This document shows positions 13,946 through 21,574 of a stretch of DNA of 28,330 bases, piece by piece; within the stretch, counting starts at the first letter, position 1; each line of letters begins with the position of its first letter. The stretch is taken from NCBI GenBank assembly GCA_016286075.1, contig JAEERZ010000002.1:1-28330 (forward strand). Direction: 5' to 3'. Source of the stretch: Selenomonadaceae bacterium (lineage in GTDB: Bacteria; Bacillota; Negativicutes; Selenomonadales; Selenomonadaceae). The position numbers and the translations under genes are program-made. The notes below the pieces were generated by a model that worked only from the letters and a program-made list of their open reading frames with translations, was not told the origin of the DNA and ran no database searches.

Positions 13946-15937
13946 TCACGAACGATGGTGATCCGTAATATTGAATTTGGGTTCCGGCGTTGTAACCGGA
14001 GTTCCTTTCGACTCCTCCGAAAGCCCCGAGACCTCCACGGATACCGCAGGCGTCGTCGGAATCGGCATCATCAGCGGCGTATTGTCCTCACCCTCTGGCG
14101 GTTCTTCCTCGTCCTTCGGCTTATCGGTAATCTTCCCTGTCTTCATCAGTTCTTCCAGTTCAGCCGCGTCAAGCGTCTCGCGCTCCATCAGCGCTTCGGC
14201 AATCAAATGCAGTTTGTCGATATTTTCGGTGATGATCTTGCGGCACTCTTCATAAGCGTCCTCCACATAACGGCGGACTTCCTTGTCGATTTCCGCGGCG
14301 ACCTCTTCCGAATAATTGCGCTGATTGTTGAAATCGCGTCCGAGGAAAACCTGATGGTCGCGTCCTTCCCCATACGTCACAGGACCGAGAACATTGCTCA
14401 TGCCGTACTGCGTAATCATGCTGCGCACGATCTGCGTCGCCCGCTGAATATCGCTGGACGCGCCGGTGCTGATCTCGCCGAGCACGACTTCTTCCGCCAC
14501 GCGGCCTCCAAGAAGCGTTTTCAGACGGTCAAGGAGCTCGCCCCTCGTCTCGTAGGATCGGTCTTCTTTCGGAAGCATCAACGTATATCCGCCCGCGCGG
14601 CCTCTCGGAATAATCGTGACCTTGTGCACGGGGTCGGCATTCGGAAGCATCATGCCGATCAACGTATGGCCGCCCTCATGATAGGCGGTCAGCCGCTTCT
14701 CTTTGTCGCTCATAACATGGGACTTGCGCTCGGGGCCCGCCATCACGCGCTCAATGGATTCTTCCAGCGCATCCATGTTGATCGTCTTCCGATTACGCCG
14801 CGCGGAGAGAAGCGCCGCTTCATTCACAAGGTTGGACAAGTCCGCCCCCGTAAAACCGGGCGTGCGCCGCGCCAAGACGTCGAGATCCGCATCTTCGTCC
14901 ACCGGTTTTCCTTTGGTATGAACCTGCAGGATTGCAAGACGCCCGCGTACGTCCGGCTTGTCGACGACAATCTGGCGATCGAAACGTCCCGGACGAAGGA
15001 GCGCCGGATCGAGAATATCGGGGCGATTGGTCGCCGCGATGATGATAATGCCTTCGTTTGCCGCAAAGCCGTCCATTTCCACAAGCAGCTGGTTCAGCGT
15101 TTGCTCGCGCTCGTCATGCCCGCCGCCGACGCCGGCTCCGCGCTGACGCCCTACGGCGTCGATCTCGTCAATGAAAACGATACAAGGAGCGTTCCGTTTT
15201 GCCTGGTCAAACAGGTCGCGTACGCGGGAAGCGCCCACGCCGACAAACATCTCGACAAAATCCGAGCCGCTGATGCTGAAGAACGGAACTCCCGCTTCGC
15301 CCGCCACAGCGCGTGCCAACAATGTCTTTCCCGTACCCGGAGGGCCGAAAAGCAACACGCCTTTCGGAATTCGCGCGCCAAGATCGTTGAATTTTTTAGG
15401 CTGCCGCAGGAACTCCACTACCTCTTCCAGTTCCTGTTTCGCCTCGTCCGCCCCGGCCACGTCGCCGAAATTCACTTTGACCTTGTCCGCGCCGCTCATG
15501 CGCGCATGACTGCGGCCGAAAGACATCATGCGGCCGCCGCCGCCCTGCGTCTGCTGCATGATGAAGAACCAAACGCCTACTAAGAGCAGAATGGGGAGCA
15601 CCGAAGAAATTACAGCCGTCCACCAAGGCGGTTCCGGCGGATTTTTCGCCCGAATCTCGACGTTCTTTTCCTGCAGCCGTTTCACAAGAGTAGCGTCGTC
15701 GTTCGGCGCGTCCGGCGTCACGGTGGTGAACTCCGTCCCGTCCGTCAGAACGCCTTCGATGACGTTGTTCATCATCGTGACCTTCGCCACTTCGCCCTTG
15801 TCCACTTCCTGCAGGAAAGCGGAATATCCCATCTCCTGCTTTGTAGTGGTCTTGACGGAAAAATAGTCGATAAACGTAATGGCGATAAAAATAATCAGCA
15901 AATAGAAGCCGATATTTCTCATAAACCGATTCAACAA
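13946..15937 (-). CDS. ftsH: ATP-dependent zinc metalloprotease FtsH
   Basis: FtsH is a membrane-anchored AAA+ protease that degrades misfolded membrane proteins and regulatory factors. The 663-residue product has two membrane segments (about 9-25 and 107-127) around an extracytoplasmic domain. It has Walker A GPPGTGKT (198-205), Walker B FIDEID (255-260), the zinc site HEGGH (420-424) and the third ligand D496. After about 610 the tail is acidic and proline/threonine-rich. The start is TTG at 15937: a GGGGG ribosome-binding site lies 7 bases upstream, whereas the next ATG (15922) is too far. An ATG at 15942 is out of frame. It follows hpt, as in other Firmicutes. Confidence 0.97.
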   Translation of the reverse strand: MLNRFMRNIGFYLLIIFIAITFIDYFSVKTTTKQEMGYSAFLQEVDKGEVAKVTMMNNVIEGVLTDGTEFTTVTPDAPNDDATLVKRLQEKNVEIRAKNPPEPPWWTAVISSVLPILLLVGVWFFIMQQTQGGGGRMMSFGRSHARMSGADKVKVNFGDVAGADEAKQELEEVVEFLRQPKKFNDLGARIPKGVLLFGPPGTGKTLLARAVAGEAGVPFFSISGSDFVEMFVGVGASRVRDLFDQAKRNAPCIVFIDEIDAVGRQRGAGVGGGHDEREQTLNQLLVEMDGFAANEGIIIIAATNRPDILDPALLRPGRFDRQIVVDKPDVRGRLAILQVHTKGKPVDEDADLDVLARRTPGFTGADLSNLVNEAALLSARRNRKTINMDALEESIERVMAGPERKSHVMSDKEKRLTAYHEGGHTLIGMMLPNADPVHKVTIIPRGRAGGYTLMLPKEDRSYETRGELLDRLKTLLGGRVAEEVVLGEISTGASSDIQRATQIVRSMITQYGMSNVLGPVTYGEGRDHQVFLGRDFNNQRNYSEEVAAEIDKEVRRYVEDAYEECRKIITENIDKLHLIAEALMERETLDAAELEELMKTGKITDKPKDEEEPPEGEDNTPLMMPIPTTPAVSVEVSGLSEESKGTPVTTPEPKFNITDHHRS

Positions 15938-15987
15938 ACATATCCCCCTTCCCCTGCCGGGAAGAAATCAATTCAAGCATTCATATT

Positions 15988-16016
15988 ATTATATCATCAA
16001 ACCGCCAAGCATACAA
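15988..16016 (-). promoter_or_regulatory. promoter of ftsH
   Basis: On the minus strand a perfect TATAAT (15988-15993) is preceded after 17 bases by TTGTAT (16011-16016). The -35 is weak and abuts the hpt stop. It gives a leader of about 40 bases. Confidence 0.55.
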
Positions 16017-16556
16017 TTAAGAATATATTTCCGGCTTCAGGACGCCGATGCAGGGGAGATTCCGATAATGCTCCGCATAATCGAGGCCGTAGCCGACGAG
16101 GAACTCGTCCGGTACCTCCCAGCCGCAGTAATCAATCTTCACGTCGACCTCCCGCCGCGCGGGCTTCGAGAGCAGCGCGCAGAGCTTCAAGCTGGCGGGT
16201 TTGCGCGTTTCGAGCAGCGCGAACAGGTTGCTCATCGTAACGCCGGAATCAATGATATCCTCGCAAATGATTACATGCCGGTCCCTGACGTCGGTGTCCA
16301 AATCTTTACGGATTTTGACCGTTCCGCTGGTCTTTGTGCCCGCCCCGTAGCTCGATACGACCATAAAGTCAATCTGCAGCGGCGTCTCGATTTTTCGGAC
16401 GATATCCGTCGTGAACACGGACGCGCCCTTCAGGATTCCGACGACGAGCGGATTTTTGCCCGCGTAGTCCCGCGTCAGCTCCGCCCCCAGCTCCGCGACC
16501 CGTGTTGCGATCTGTTCCTCCGTGAAAAGCACGCTCTTCAAATCATCTGTCATCAT
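16017..16556 (-). CDS. hpt: hypoxanthine phosphoribosyltransferase
   Basis: Hpt salvages hypoxanthine and guanine to IMP and GMP using PRPP. The 179-residue product has family length, with the PRPP-binding motif EDIIDSG at 99-105, an early LKGASVF loop (42-48), and the C-terminal VGYGLDYAEHYRNLP segment. The reading frame stays open about 39 codons upstream, but that extension lies inside tilS. The ATG at 16556, preceded by GGGGAG and overlapping the tilS stop by 4 bases, is clearly right. tilS-hpt-ftsH is a conserved trio. Confidence 0.97.
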   Translation of the reverse strand: MMTDDLKSVLFTEEQIATRVAELGAELTRDYAGKNPLVVGILKGASVFTTDIVRKIETPLQIDFMVVSSYGAGTKTSGTVKIRKDLDTDVRDRHVIICEDIIDSGVTMSNLFALLETRKPASLKLCALLSKPARREVDVKIDYCGWEVPDEFLVGYGLDYAEHYRNLPCIGVLKPEIYS

Positions 16557-17959
16557 GTCCGGTTCTCCCCTTTTGTGTGTCGTGTATCGTCCCATACAAG
16601 GCGAAGCGCGGCGGCGCGTTTCGTATCGTTTGTGACAAGCGCAATCGCCGCCCGCCGAATGCCCCCAACCCAAAATATCTCTCCGCCCGCCGAAAAAATC
16701 GGCACGCGGTCACGGAATTCCCGCGGCACTTTTTTGTCGATCAGGAGGTCCTTTACCTTTTGCCGTCCGCCGCTTTCGAGCCGAAAAGAATCGCCGTCGC
16801 GTCTTTTTCGCACGACCAGAGGCTGCTCCAACGTATCGACGTCGACGACGGCTGCCGACACATCAGGAAGCTCATCTCCCTGCTTCCACGGCGAAGCGCA
16901 GATCGTCAGGCCTATGGCCTCAATCCGTGTAGAACCTGAAAGGGACAGGTTTGTCTCTTCCCATTCCTGCGAAGCTTCCGCCGTCTTACGGAAAAGCACC
17001 TCGTCATACCGGCACTCCGCAATTTGGTTTTGCGGCAGCGCCAAACGCTTCCCGGTTTCACTGCATTGGCAGAACTCGTCAAGGCTTTCGTAATGCGAAT
17101 GAAAAAGGCTCTGCCGCAATCCAATTTCTTCCGCCAACCGACGTAAAAGGGCTTTCCGAACGGCAGCGGGCTGCGCCCGATACGCTTCCCGCCGGAGGAG
17201 AAACGCCCCATCCCGGCGTTCCGCCACGTCTTCCCATACCTCGTCCACCGACTGCTCCAGAAAATCAACAATCTCCGCCTCCGCGTCAGCCAGTCGGCAC
17301 AACGCGTCGTCGACGGACGGGCTGTATCGGCGAAGCGCGGGCAAGATCTCCAAACGTACGCGATTTCGCGCGGCGTCGGCCTGAAAATTCGTCTCATCCC
17401 ATCGCGGCTCCAAGCCCGTTTCTTCCAAATATCGCAAAATATCCTGCCGCGAGGCGAAAAGCAACGGACGGATTCGATTGCCCCGCCGCGGACGCATGCC
17501 CGCGAGCCCGTCAACGCCGCTTCCCCGTAACAAATGCATCAAAACCGTTTCCGCCTGATCGCCCGCATGATGCCCCGTCGCGATGAGAGAGTTTTCTCCC
17601 ATTGCCTGCGCTACATTTTCCAAAAAAGCGTATCGACGAGCCCTCGCCGCCGTCTCCAACGAAAGACCTTCTCTTGCGGCATAGGCGGGAATATCCTCGC
17701 GAACGACGTCGCACGGAACCCCGTGCTCCTCTGCGAAAGCTTGCACAAAGCGGGCGTCGGTCAGAGAATCCGCGCCCCGTATCCCGTGCTCAAAATGCGC
17801 GATTCGAAGCGAAAGACGCCACTTATCCCGAAGCGCCAACAGAACCGACGCCAACGCCAAAGAATCGGGACCTCCCGAACAAGCGACAACAATACGGCTG
17901 CCCACAGAAAAAATCTCATGCCGTCTCACAAAAGCGTCCGCGCGGCTCTCAAACTCCAT
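16553..17959 (-). CDS. tilS: tRNA(Ile)-lysidine synthetase
   Basis: TilS modifies C34 of the tRNA-Ile with CAT anticodon to lysidine, switching its decoding from AUG to AUA. The 468-residue product has the PP-loop SGGPDS (28-33) in an N-type ATP pyrophosphatase domain (to about 200). The HFEHGIRG region and the GHHAGDQAETVLM motif follow it. A middle helical domain and a C-terminal TilS domain complete it. An ATG six bases upstream (17965) is nearly touching the GGGAG site, so 17959, with 7-base spacing, is preferred. It overlaps hpt by 4 bases and lies beyond the terminator of the S1-domain gene. Confidence 0.96.
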   Translation of the reverse strand: MEFESRADAFVRRHEIFSVGSRIVVACSGGPDSLALASVLLALRDKWRLSLRIAHFEHGIRGADSLTDARFVQAFAEEHGVPCDVVREDIPAYAAREGLSLETAARARRYAFLENVAQAMGENSLIATGHHAGDQAETVLMHLLRGSGVDGLAGMRPRRGNRIRPLLFASRQDILRYLEETGLEPRWDETNFQADAARNRVRLEILPALRRYSPSVDDALCRLADAEAEIVDFLEQSVDEVWEDVAERRDGAFLLRREAYRAQPAAVRKALLRRLAEEIGLRQSLFHSHYESLDEFCQCSETGKRLALPQNQIAECRYDEVLFRKTAEASQEWEETNLSLSGSTRIEAIGLTICASPWKQGDELPDVSAAVVDVDTLEQPLVVRKRRDGDSFRLESGGRQKVKDLLIDKKVPREFRDRVPIFSAGGEIFWVGGIRRAAIALVTNDTKRAAALRLVWDDTRHTKGENRT

Positions 17960-17981
17960 TTGCATTCTCCCGTAAACCAAG

Positions 17982-18006
17982 AAAAGCACTCTTTTCAGAG
18001 TGCTTT
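17982..18006 (-). terminator. hairpin terminator after the S1-domain gene
   Basis: AAAGCACTC/GAGTGCTTT arms (17983-17991 and 17998-18006) enclose a 6-base loop. On the minus strand the stem ends in TTTT then CTT. It lies 10 bases past the stop at 18017 and 22 bases before the tilS start, so tilS may depend on read-through. Confidence 0.75.
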
Positions 18007-18016
18007 GTTTTATCTG

Positions 18017-18478
18017 TCAGCCGGAACGTCTGGAGCCGCGACCGCCCCGCTTGGAATCCGTTTTCCTGCGAAGATCGGTCAGCCGTTCGTCGCTGTCCTT
18101 CAGGAACTTGGAGAGCTTGTCCTCGAAGGAAACGGGGCCTGCCGGGTAACGTCCCGCCGGTCTGCCGCGGAAATCGTTGCTGACAGGACGGCGCGCCGGA
18201 TTCGCAGATTGTGCTGGCGCTCCTTCCGGAACCTCCGGCTTCTTAGGCTGCAAACGCTTTATCGAAAGACCGATTTTGCCGTGATCATCCACACTCAAAA
18301 TTTTGACTTTGACTTTTTGTCCCACCTTCAAAAAGTCTTTGACGTCGTTTACATAAACGTCCGCAACTTCCGAGATATGGACAAGTCCCACCTTTCCGTC
18401 CGTCAAATCGACGAATGCGCCAAACTTTGTAATGCCGGTGACCGTTCCTTCCACCACGCCGCCAACTTCAATCGACAA
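18017..18478 (-). CDS. yabR: S1 domain RNA-binding protein (YabR-like)
   Basis: The 153-residue product has one S1 RNA-binding domain (about 1-77), with VGGVVEGTVTGITKFGAFVDL and GLVHISEVAD as landmarks (key residues G-F-GAFVDL and HISE). After that comes a linker of about 75 residues rich in proline, arginine and glycine, ending in RGGRGSRRSG. YabR (general stress protein 13 family) sits next to divIC in Firmicutes and binds ribosomes or RNA in relatives. The start is TTG: AGGAGG lies 7 bases before it and the S1 fold begins at once. It has its own strong promoter (18533-18562) and a terminator. Confidence 0.92.
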   Translation of the reverse strand: MSIEVGGVVEGTVTGITKFGAFVDLTDGKVGLVHISEVADVYVNDVKDFLKVGQKVKVKILSVDDHGKIGLSIKRLQPKKPEVPEGAPAQSANPARRPVSNDFRGRPAGRYPAGPVSFEDKLSKFLKDSDERLTDLRRKTDSKRGGRGSRRSG

Positions 18479-18532
18479 AATCGTTCCTCCTCAAAGTAAT
18501 TATAAAACATGAATCTTTTTGAAATCCGATTT

Positions 18533-18562
18533 ATTATACTCTTGCCGCTCCATGCCTGTCAA
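18533..18562 (-). promoter_or_regulatory. consensus sigma-70-type promoter of the S1-domain gene
   Basis: On the minus strand perfect TTGACA (18557-18562) and perfect TATAAT (18533-18538) are separated by 18 bases. This is the best consensus promoter in the window, and points to high constitutive expression. It starts 11 bases after the divIC stop. Confidence 0.88.
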
Positions 18563-18573
18563 CGGCGAAACGG

Positions 18574-18861
18574 TCATTTCTTGCCCGGAATATAAGGCAT
18601 TTCTCCCTGACGCGTCATACCCAATTCTTCCCGAGCGACTTTCTCGATGAACTCCGGCTTGTCCATGCTGTCGCGCTCTTTTTTCAGTTCCGCATTGCGA
18701 GCCCGCGCTTCTTCCAGTCTCGTAACCGCCACAGCACGATCGTCCGCAACCTCGTCCAAATGAGATTGCTGTATATAAAACTTATAACCGAAACCGAGAA
18801 GCCAAAGCACGACAATGATGGTGAACAGATTAGGCATCCAGCCGCCTTTTTTCTCCTCCAT
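18574..18861 (-). CDS. divIC: septum formation initiator, DivIC/FtsB family
   Basis: DivIC/FtsB is a small bitopic divisome protein that links FtsL and DivIB/FtsQ. The 95-residue product has a short cytoplasmic start, one membrane helix (about 11-28), a coiled-coil (about 32-67, charged heptads with LEEARARNAEL), and the family end EFIEKVAREELGM (about 69-81). The ATG at 18861 precedes it directly. A GGAT-type site is weak. In Firmicutes divIC comes before yabR, as here. Upstream there is a 217-base gap with a promoter and a leader hairpin instead of yabQ. Confidence 0.92.
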   Translation of the reverse strand: MEEKKGGWMPNLFTIIVVLWLLGFGYKFYIQQSHLDEVADDRAVAVTRLEEARARNAELKKERDSMDKPEFIEKVAREELGMTRQGEMPYIPGKK

Positions 18862-18893
18862 CCGTTTTGCCCCCGCCTTTCTTACTCATATCG

Positions 18894-18921
18894 GTCACCG
18901 ATATCTGCCAAAATCGGCGAC
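18894..18921 (-). promoter_or_regulatory. hairpin in the divIC leader
   Basis: GTCGCCGAT (18913-18921) pairs with ATCGGTGAC (18894-18902) on the minus strand, with one G-U pair and a 10-base loop. No T run follows, so it is not a standard terminator. It is 33 bases before the divIC ATG and could affect translation or mRNA stability. Confidence 0.45.
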
Positions 18922-19004
18922 TGCGCAGCCATCCACCGTGCAGGAACGGACAACCCCGCACCATGGTCCGCATGAAAACCAAATTCTAAAAGTATCTATT
19001 GTTT

Positions 19005-19033
19005 ATAATACTAATAATTCGGTCGATTTGCAA
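19005..19033 (-). promoter_or_regulatory. promoter of divIC
   Basis: On the minus strand TTGCAA (19028-19033) is followed after 17 bases by TATTAT (19005-19010). It lies just beyond the end of the zinc-ribbon gene and would give a leader of about 137 bases. Confidence 0.6.
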
Positions 19034-19078
19034 GAAAAAATCAAGAAATATCCGCGATTTTTTACGTTTTTGAAGGAT

Positions 19079-20170
19079 CTATTTCTCCGAGAACTGATAA
19101 TAATCCGTATTGACAATCCGCCGGAAGACCGCGCCGCAGCTCTCGCAACAGAAATGAGCCAGCACGTCGTCCATATCCGGCTTTCCGTCAACCAAACGTA
19201 CCGCTCCGCCCTCCACGTAATCCATCATCTCGCCGCAGCGCGGGCATTCGCACTTCCCGTTCTCGTCCGGCTTCAAGATCATGGGAGCCAAATCTCCCGT
19301 CGGGCGAAGCTTTTTCGGCTTAGCCTTTTTCGACGGCTTCTTCGGCTTTGCCTTCGCCTGAAGCTTGTCCTCTTCTTCCTGCGGAAACGCGGTATAAAAT
19401 CCCGAGGTCAGAACTTCCCTGTAAAAGACGCCGCAAGTATCGCATTCATACTTCGGCTTGACGTTCTCCATATCGACCTGTCCATTGACGACGCGCACCG
19501 CTCCGCCTTCCACGAACCGGAAAAGCTCTCCGCAAACAGGGCATTTTTCTTTTCCCGTAGGAACTTGCGGAAGCGCGATCGGCTCCCTTCCGGCGGCCGA
19601 AGGCTCTTCCTTTGGGGGCGGAACGTCGCTCTTTTTCTTCTTCTTCGGAGATGGCGCGGATATTTTATCTTCCTCCATCTGCGGATACGGAAGATAAAAA
19701 CCCGAAGACAGCACTTCGCGATAAAAGACGCCGCAAGTATCGCACTCATACTTCGGCTTGACATTCTCCATATCGACCTGTCCGTTGACGACGCGCACCG
19801 CCCCGCCGTCGACAAACCGGAACAAATTGCCGCATACGGGACACTTTTCGTCGCCCTTGGGCTCCTTGGGCAGAGCAATCGGCCCTTTCCCCGCCGGTTT
19901 TTCCGCGGCGGGCGGGGCAGACGGCTTGCTTTTCGCTTTTTGGTTTTTTTCCGCGCCGTCCAACGGAAAGACGTCGTAATAATCCGTCGTCAACACAGCC
20001 CGATAATATACCTGGCAGTCGTCGCAGATATAACGCGGTTTATAATTATCCATATCAAGCTGACCGTCTACCACCGCCACGAATTCGCCGTCCTTGAACC
20101 GGAGCGGTTTTCCGCATTCGGGGCATACAAAGTTTCCGTCAGCCTGTTTTTCCAGCTTTCTCAGCGTCAT
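19079..20170 (-). CDS. four-fold zinc-ribbon repeat protein, function unknown
   Basis: I do not recognise this 363-residue protein. It has four copies of one module: CPxCG, 30 residues, then CxxC. The pairs are C16/C19-C49/C52, C110/C113-C143/C146, C210/C213-C243/C246 and C309/C312-C342/C345. The distance between the second and third cysteine is exactly 30 each time. Each module contains a GGAVRVVxGQxDM-like strand pair and ends in Y(R/F)xVL then a Y-rich tail. Linkers are lysine-, proline- and glutamate-rich. There is no signal peptide or membrane segment, so it is probably cytosolic with four zinc ribbons. The ATG at 20170 follows AGGTGAG. Nucleic-acid or protein binding is plausible but not shown. 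It sits between a glycosyltransferase gene and divIC. Confidence 0.85.
   Translation of the reverse strand: MTLRKLEKQADGNFVCPECGKPLRFKDGEFVAVVDGQLDMDNYKPRYICDDCQVYYRAVLTTDYYDVFPLDGAEKNQKAKSKPSAPPAAEKPAGKGPIALPKEPKGDEKCPVCGNLFRFVDGGAVRVVNGQVDMENVKPKYECDTCGVFYREVLSSGFYLPYPQMEEDKISAPSPKKKKKSDVPPPKEEPSAAGREPIALPQVPTGKEKCPVCGELFRFVEGGAVRVVNGQVDMENVKPKYECDTCGVFYREVLTSGFYTAFPQEEEDKLQAKAKPKKPSKKAKPKKLRPTGDLAPMILKPDENGKCECPRCGEMMDYVEGGAVRLVDGKPDMDDVLAHFCCESCGAVFRRIVNTDYYQFSEK
19422..19800 (-). repeat. 300-bp-offset internal duplication in the zinc-ribbon gene
   Basis: Bases 19422-19500 and 19722-19800 match at 76 of 79 positions, offset by exactly 300 bases. They encode the second half of modules 3 and 2. 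The protein segments around them (about residues 117-154 and 217-254) differ at one residue. Modules 1 and 4 are much more diverged, so this pair is a recent duplication or has been kept alike by gene conversion. Confidence 0.9.
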
Positions 20171-20252
20171 AATCTCACCTAAATACGGTCAATGTAACTA
20201 ACTTAATATATAAATATTCGTGGTAAAGAAAAAAATCCCTGCAAAAAAACGG

Positions 20253-21407
20253 CTACCTTCCATGTATTTTTTTAAAGTCGGAAAAACGTTCATACGCTTC
20301 GGAAAAATATTCCGCTATATCGCGCGCCGCATACGGCTTCTTCATTTCATGCGCGCGCTCGCGCATCTCAGCCAACAGCTCTTCCGACGAAAGCAGCCGC
20401 TCTATCGCATCGGCAAGTTTTTCCTCGGTATTCGCCCAAACCGCAGCGCCCTTCCGAGCGATATACACGGCGTTTTCCGTTTCCGGACCGGGAATCGGAT
20501 CGTGCAGCAGCATCGGAAGCTCGGAGGCAAGTGCCTCGCTGATCGTCAACGCCCCCGGCTTTGTAATGATAAAATCCGCAATCGCCATAAACTCCCTTAC
20601 ACGCGGAGAATATCCCCATACGAGAATCTTATGGTTGGAGGATTGCGCCATCTGTTCCGCCCGCAGCCGAAGATTCTTATTCTTCCCGGCCACAACCAGC
20701 ATCTGTATCGGCACCGTCATCTTTTCCAACGTACGCAGCGCCGCGTCGAGCCCGCCGATTCCGAGGCCCCCGCCCATCAAGAGCACCGTTTTCCGATCCG
20801 CCGACAGGCCGAGGCTTTCCAAAAGCGCCTCCCTGTCCTCTTTTCGATGAAATTTGGAAACCACGGGAATCCCCGTGACAAAGACCCTTTCCGCCGGAAG
20901 ACCTGCGGCAATCAAGTCGGTCTTCATTTCCTCCCGGGCGACAAAATAACAGTCGACGTTCGGATATATCCACATCTGATGCACGGAATAATCGGTAATA
21001 ACCGTCGAAAACAGGAACTCGTCGGGATGGCGTTTTTTCCTCCACGAAGCCGCCCCGGCCGGAAACGGGTGAGTACAAATCACTGCCTCCGGATGATATT
21101 TCTTGACCAGCGCGGCGATATCCCTCGCCGTAAACGCGGAAATCAGGCTCTGCACGGAAAGCCCCCCGGCGCGCCCGCCGGTAAATCGGTACATCAGCTC
21201 GTACAGATTCGGGATAAAACGCAGCATAAAAAGATAACACGCTTTCATGAATGCCGTCGCCCATGAAATGCGCCACATCGTAAAATCCTCGGTATGGATC
21301 TGCGCGTCGGGATATTTTGTTTTCAGCGCGTCCCCCACCGCCTCGGCCGCCTTGATATGCCCGGAACCGATGGACGCCGCGATAATCAGGAAATGCTTCT
21401 CCCGCAT
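20253..21407 (-). CDS. MGDG synthase/UgtP-type lipid glycosyltransferase
   Basis: This 384-residue GT-B protein matches the family that moves sugar onto diacylglycerol (monogalactosyl- or glucosyl-diacylglycerol synthases). The N-terminal domain has ASIGSGHIKAAEA (11-23), the GSGH loop being diagnostic. The C-terminal domain has LLMGGGLGIGG and the nucleotide-sugar segment with WGYSPRVREFM, then TKPGALTISEALA. The true start is the ATG at 21407, preceded by AGGAGG at 7 bases; an upstream in-frame start lacks a site. A MurG-like role is less likely given the GSGH signature. It has two candidate promoters and a long hairpin in its leader. The acceptor lipid and sugar cannot be told from sequence. 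Confidence 0.88.
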   Translation of the reverse strand: MREKHFLIIAASIGSGHIKAAEAVGDALKTKYPDAQIHTEDFTMWRISWATAFMKACYLFMLRFIPNLYELMYRFTGGRAGGLSVQSLISAFTARDIAALVKKYHPEAVICTHPFPAGAASWRKKRHPDEFLFSTVITDYSVHQMWIYPNVDCYFVAREEMKTDLIAAGLPAERVFVTGIPVVSKFHRKEDREALLESLGLSADRKTVLLMGGGLGIGGLDAALRTLEKMTVPIQMLVVAGKNKNLRLRAEQMAQSSNHKILVWGYSPRVREFMAIADFIITKPGALTISEALASELPMLLHDPIPGPETENAVYIARKGAAVWANTEEKLADAIERLLSSEELLAEMRERAHEMKKPYAARDIAEYFSEAYERFSDFKKIHGR

Positions 21408-21431
21408 CGACAAACCTCCTAATTCGGATTC

Positions 21432-21461
21432 ATTGTAGCACAACCGCAAGCATTATGGCAA
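21432..21461 (-). promoter_or_regulatory. proximal promoter of the glycosyltransferase gene
   Basis: On the minus strand TTGCCA (21456-21461, five of six) is followed after 18 bases by TACAAT (21432-21437, five of six). The ATG is 25 bases beyond the -10, leaving just room for the AGGAGG site. Confidence 0.6.
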
Positions 21462-21469
21462 TCATACGA

Positions 21470-21502
21470 AACGCTGCAAGAATTCTTGATTCTTGCAGCG
21501 TT
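21470..21502 (-). promoter_or_regulatory. perfect 13-bp hairpin in the glycosyltransferase leader
   Basis: AACGCTGCAAGAA (21470-21482) and its exact inverse (21490-21502) flank a 7-base loop. On the minus strand only TTT follows the stem, a weak terminator tail. The upper arm begins at the expected start point of the distal promoter (21508-21537), so the mRNA could begin with this hairpin. It might alternatively end SDR transcripts. Confidence 0.75.
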
Positions 21503-21507
21503 GCAAA

Positions 21508-21537
21508 TTTATATAGAATACGATTCAGTTTTTTCAA
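21508..21537 (-). promoter_or_regulatory. possible distal promoter of the glycosyltransferase gene
   Basis: On the minus strand TTGAAA (21532-21537, five of six) and TATAAA (21508-21513, five of six) are 18 bases apart. A start six or seven bases on would fall at 21501-21502, the first bases of the 13-bp hairpin. Confidence 0.5.
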
Positions 21538-21574
21538 AATTAGCCTTCCCTACTGGACGACAAAAAACGGATAA

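Noticed and set aside
13955..15583. A 542-codon open frame on the plus strand opposite ftsH
   Set aside because: Shadow of ftsH; composition rich in H, R and F with no domain, and it crosses the whole conserved AAA+ region.
18826..18973. A possible leader peptide of about 48 codons ahead of and overlapping divIC
   Set aside because: The frame starts at an ATG near 18973 with no ribosome-binding site, and the product has no run of one amino acid as attenuator peptides have.
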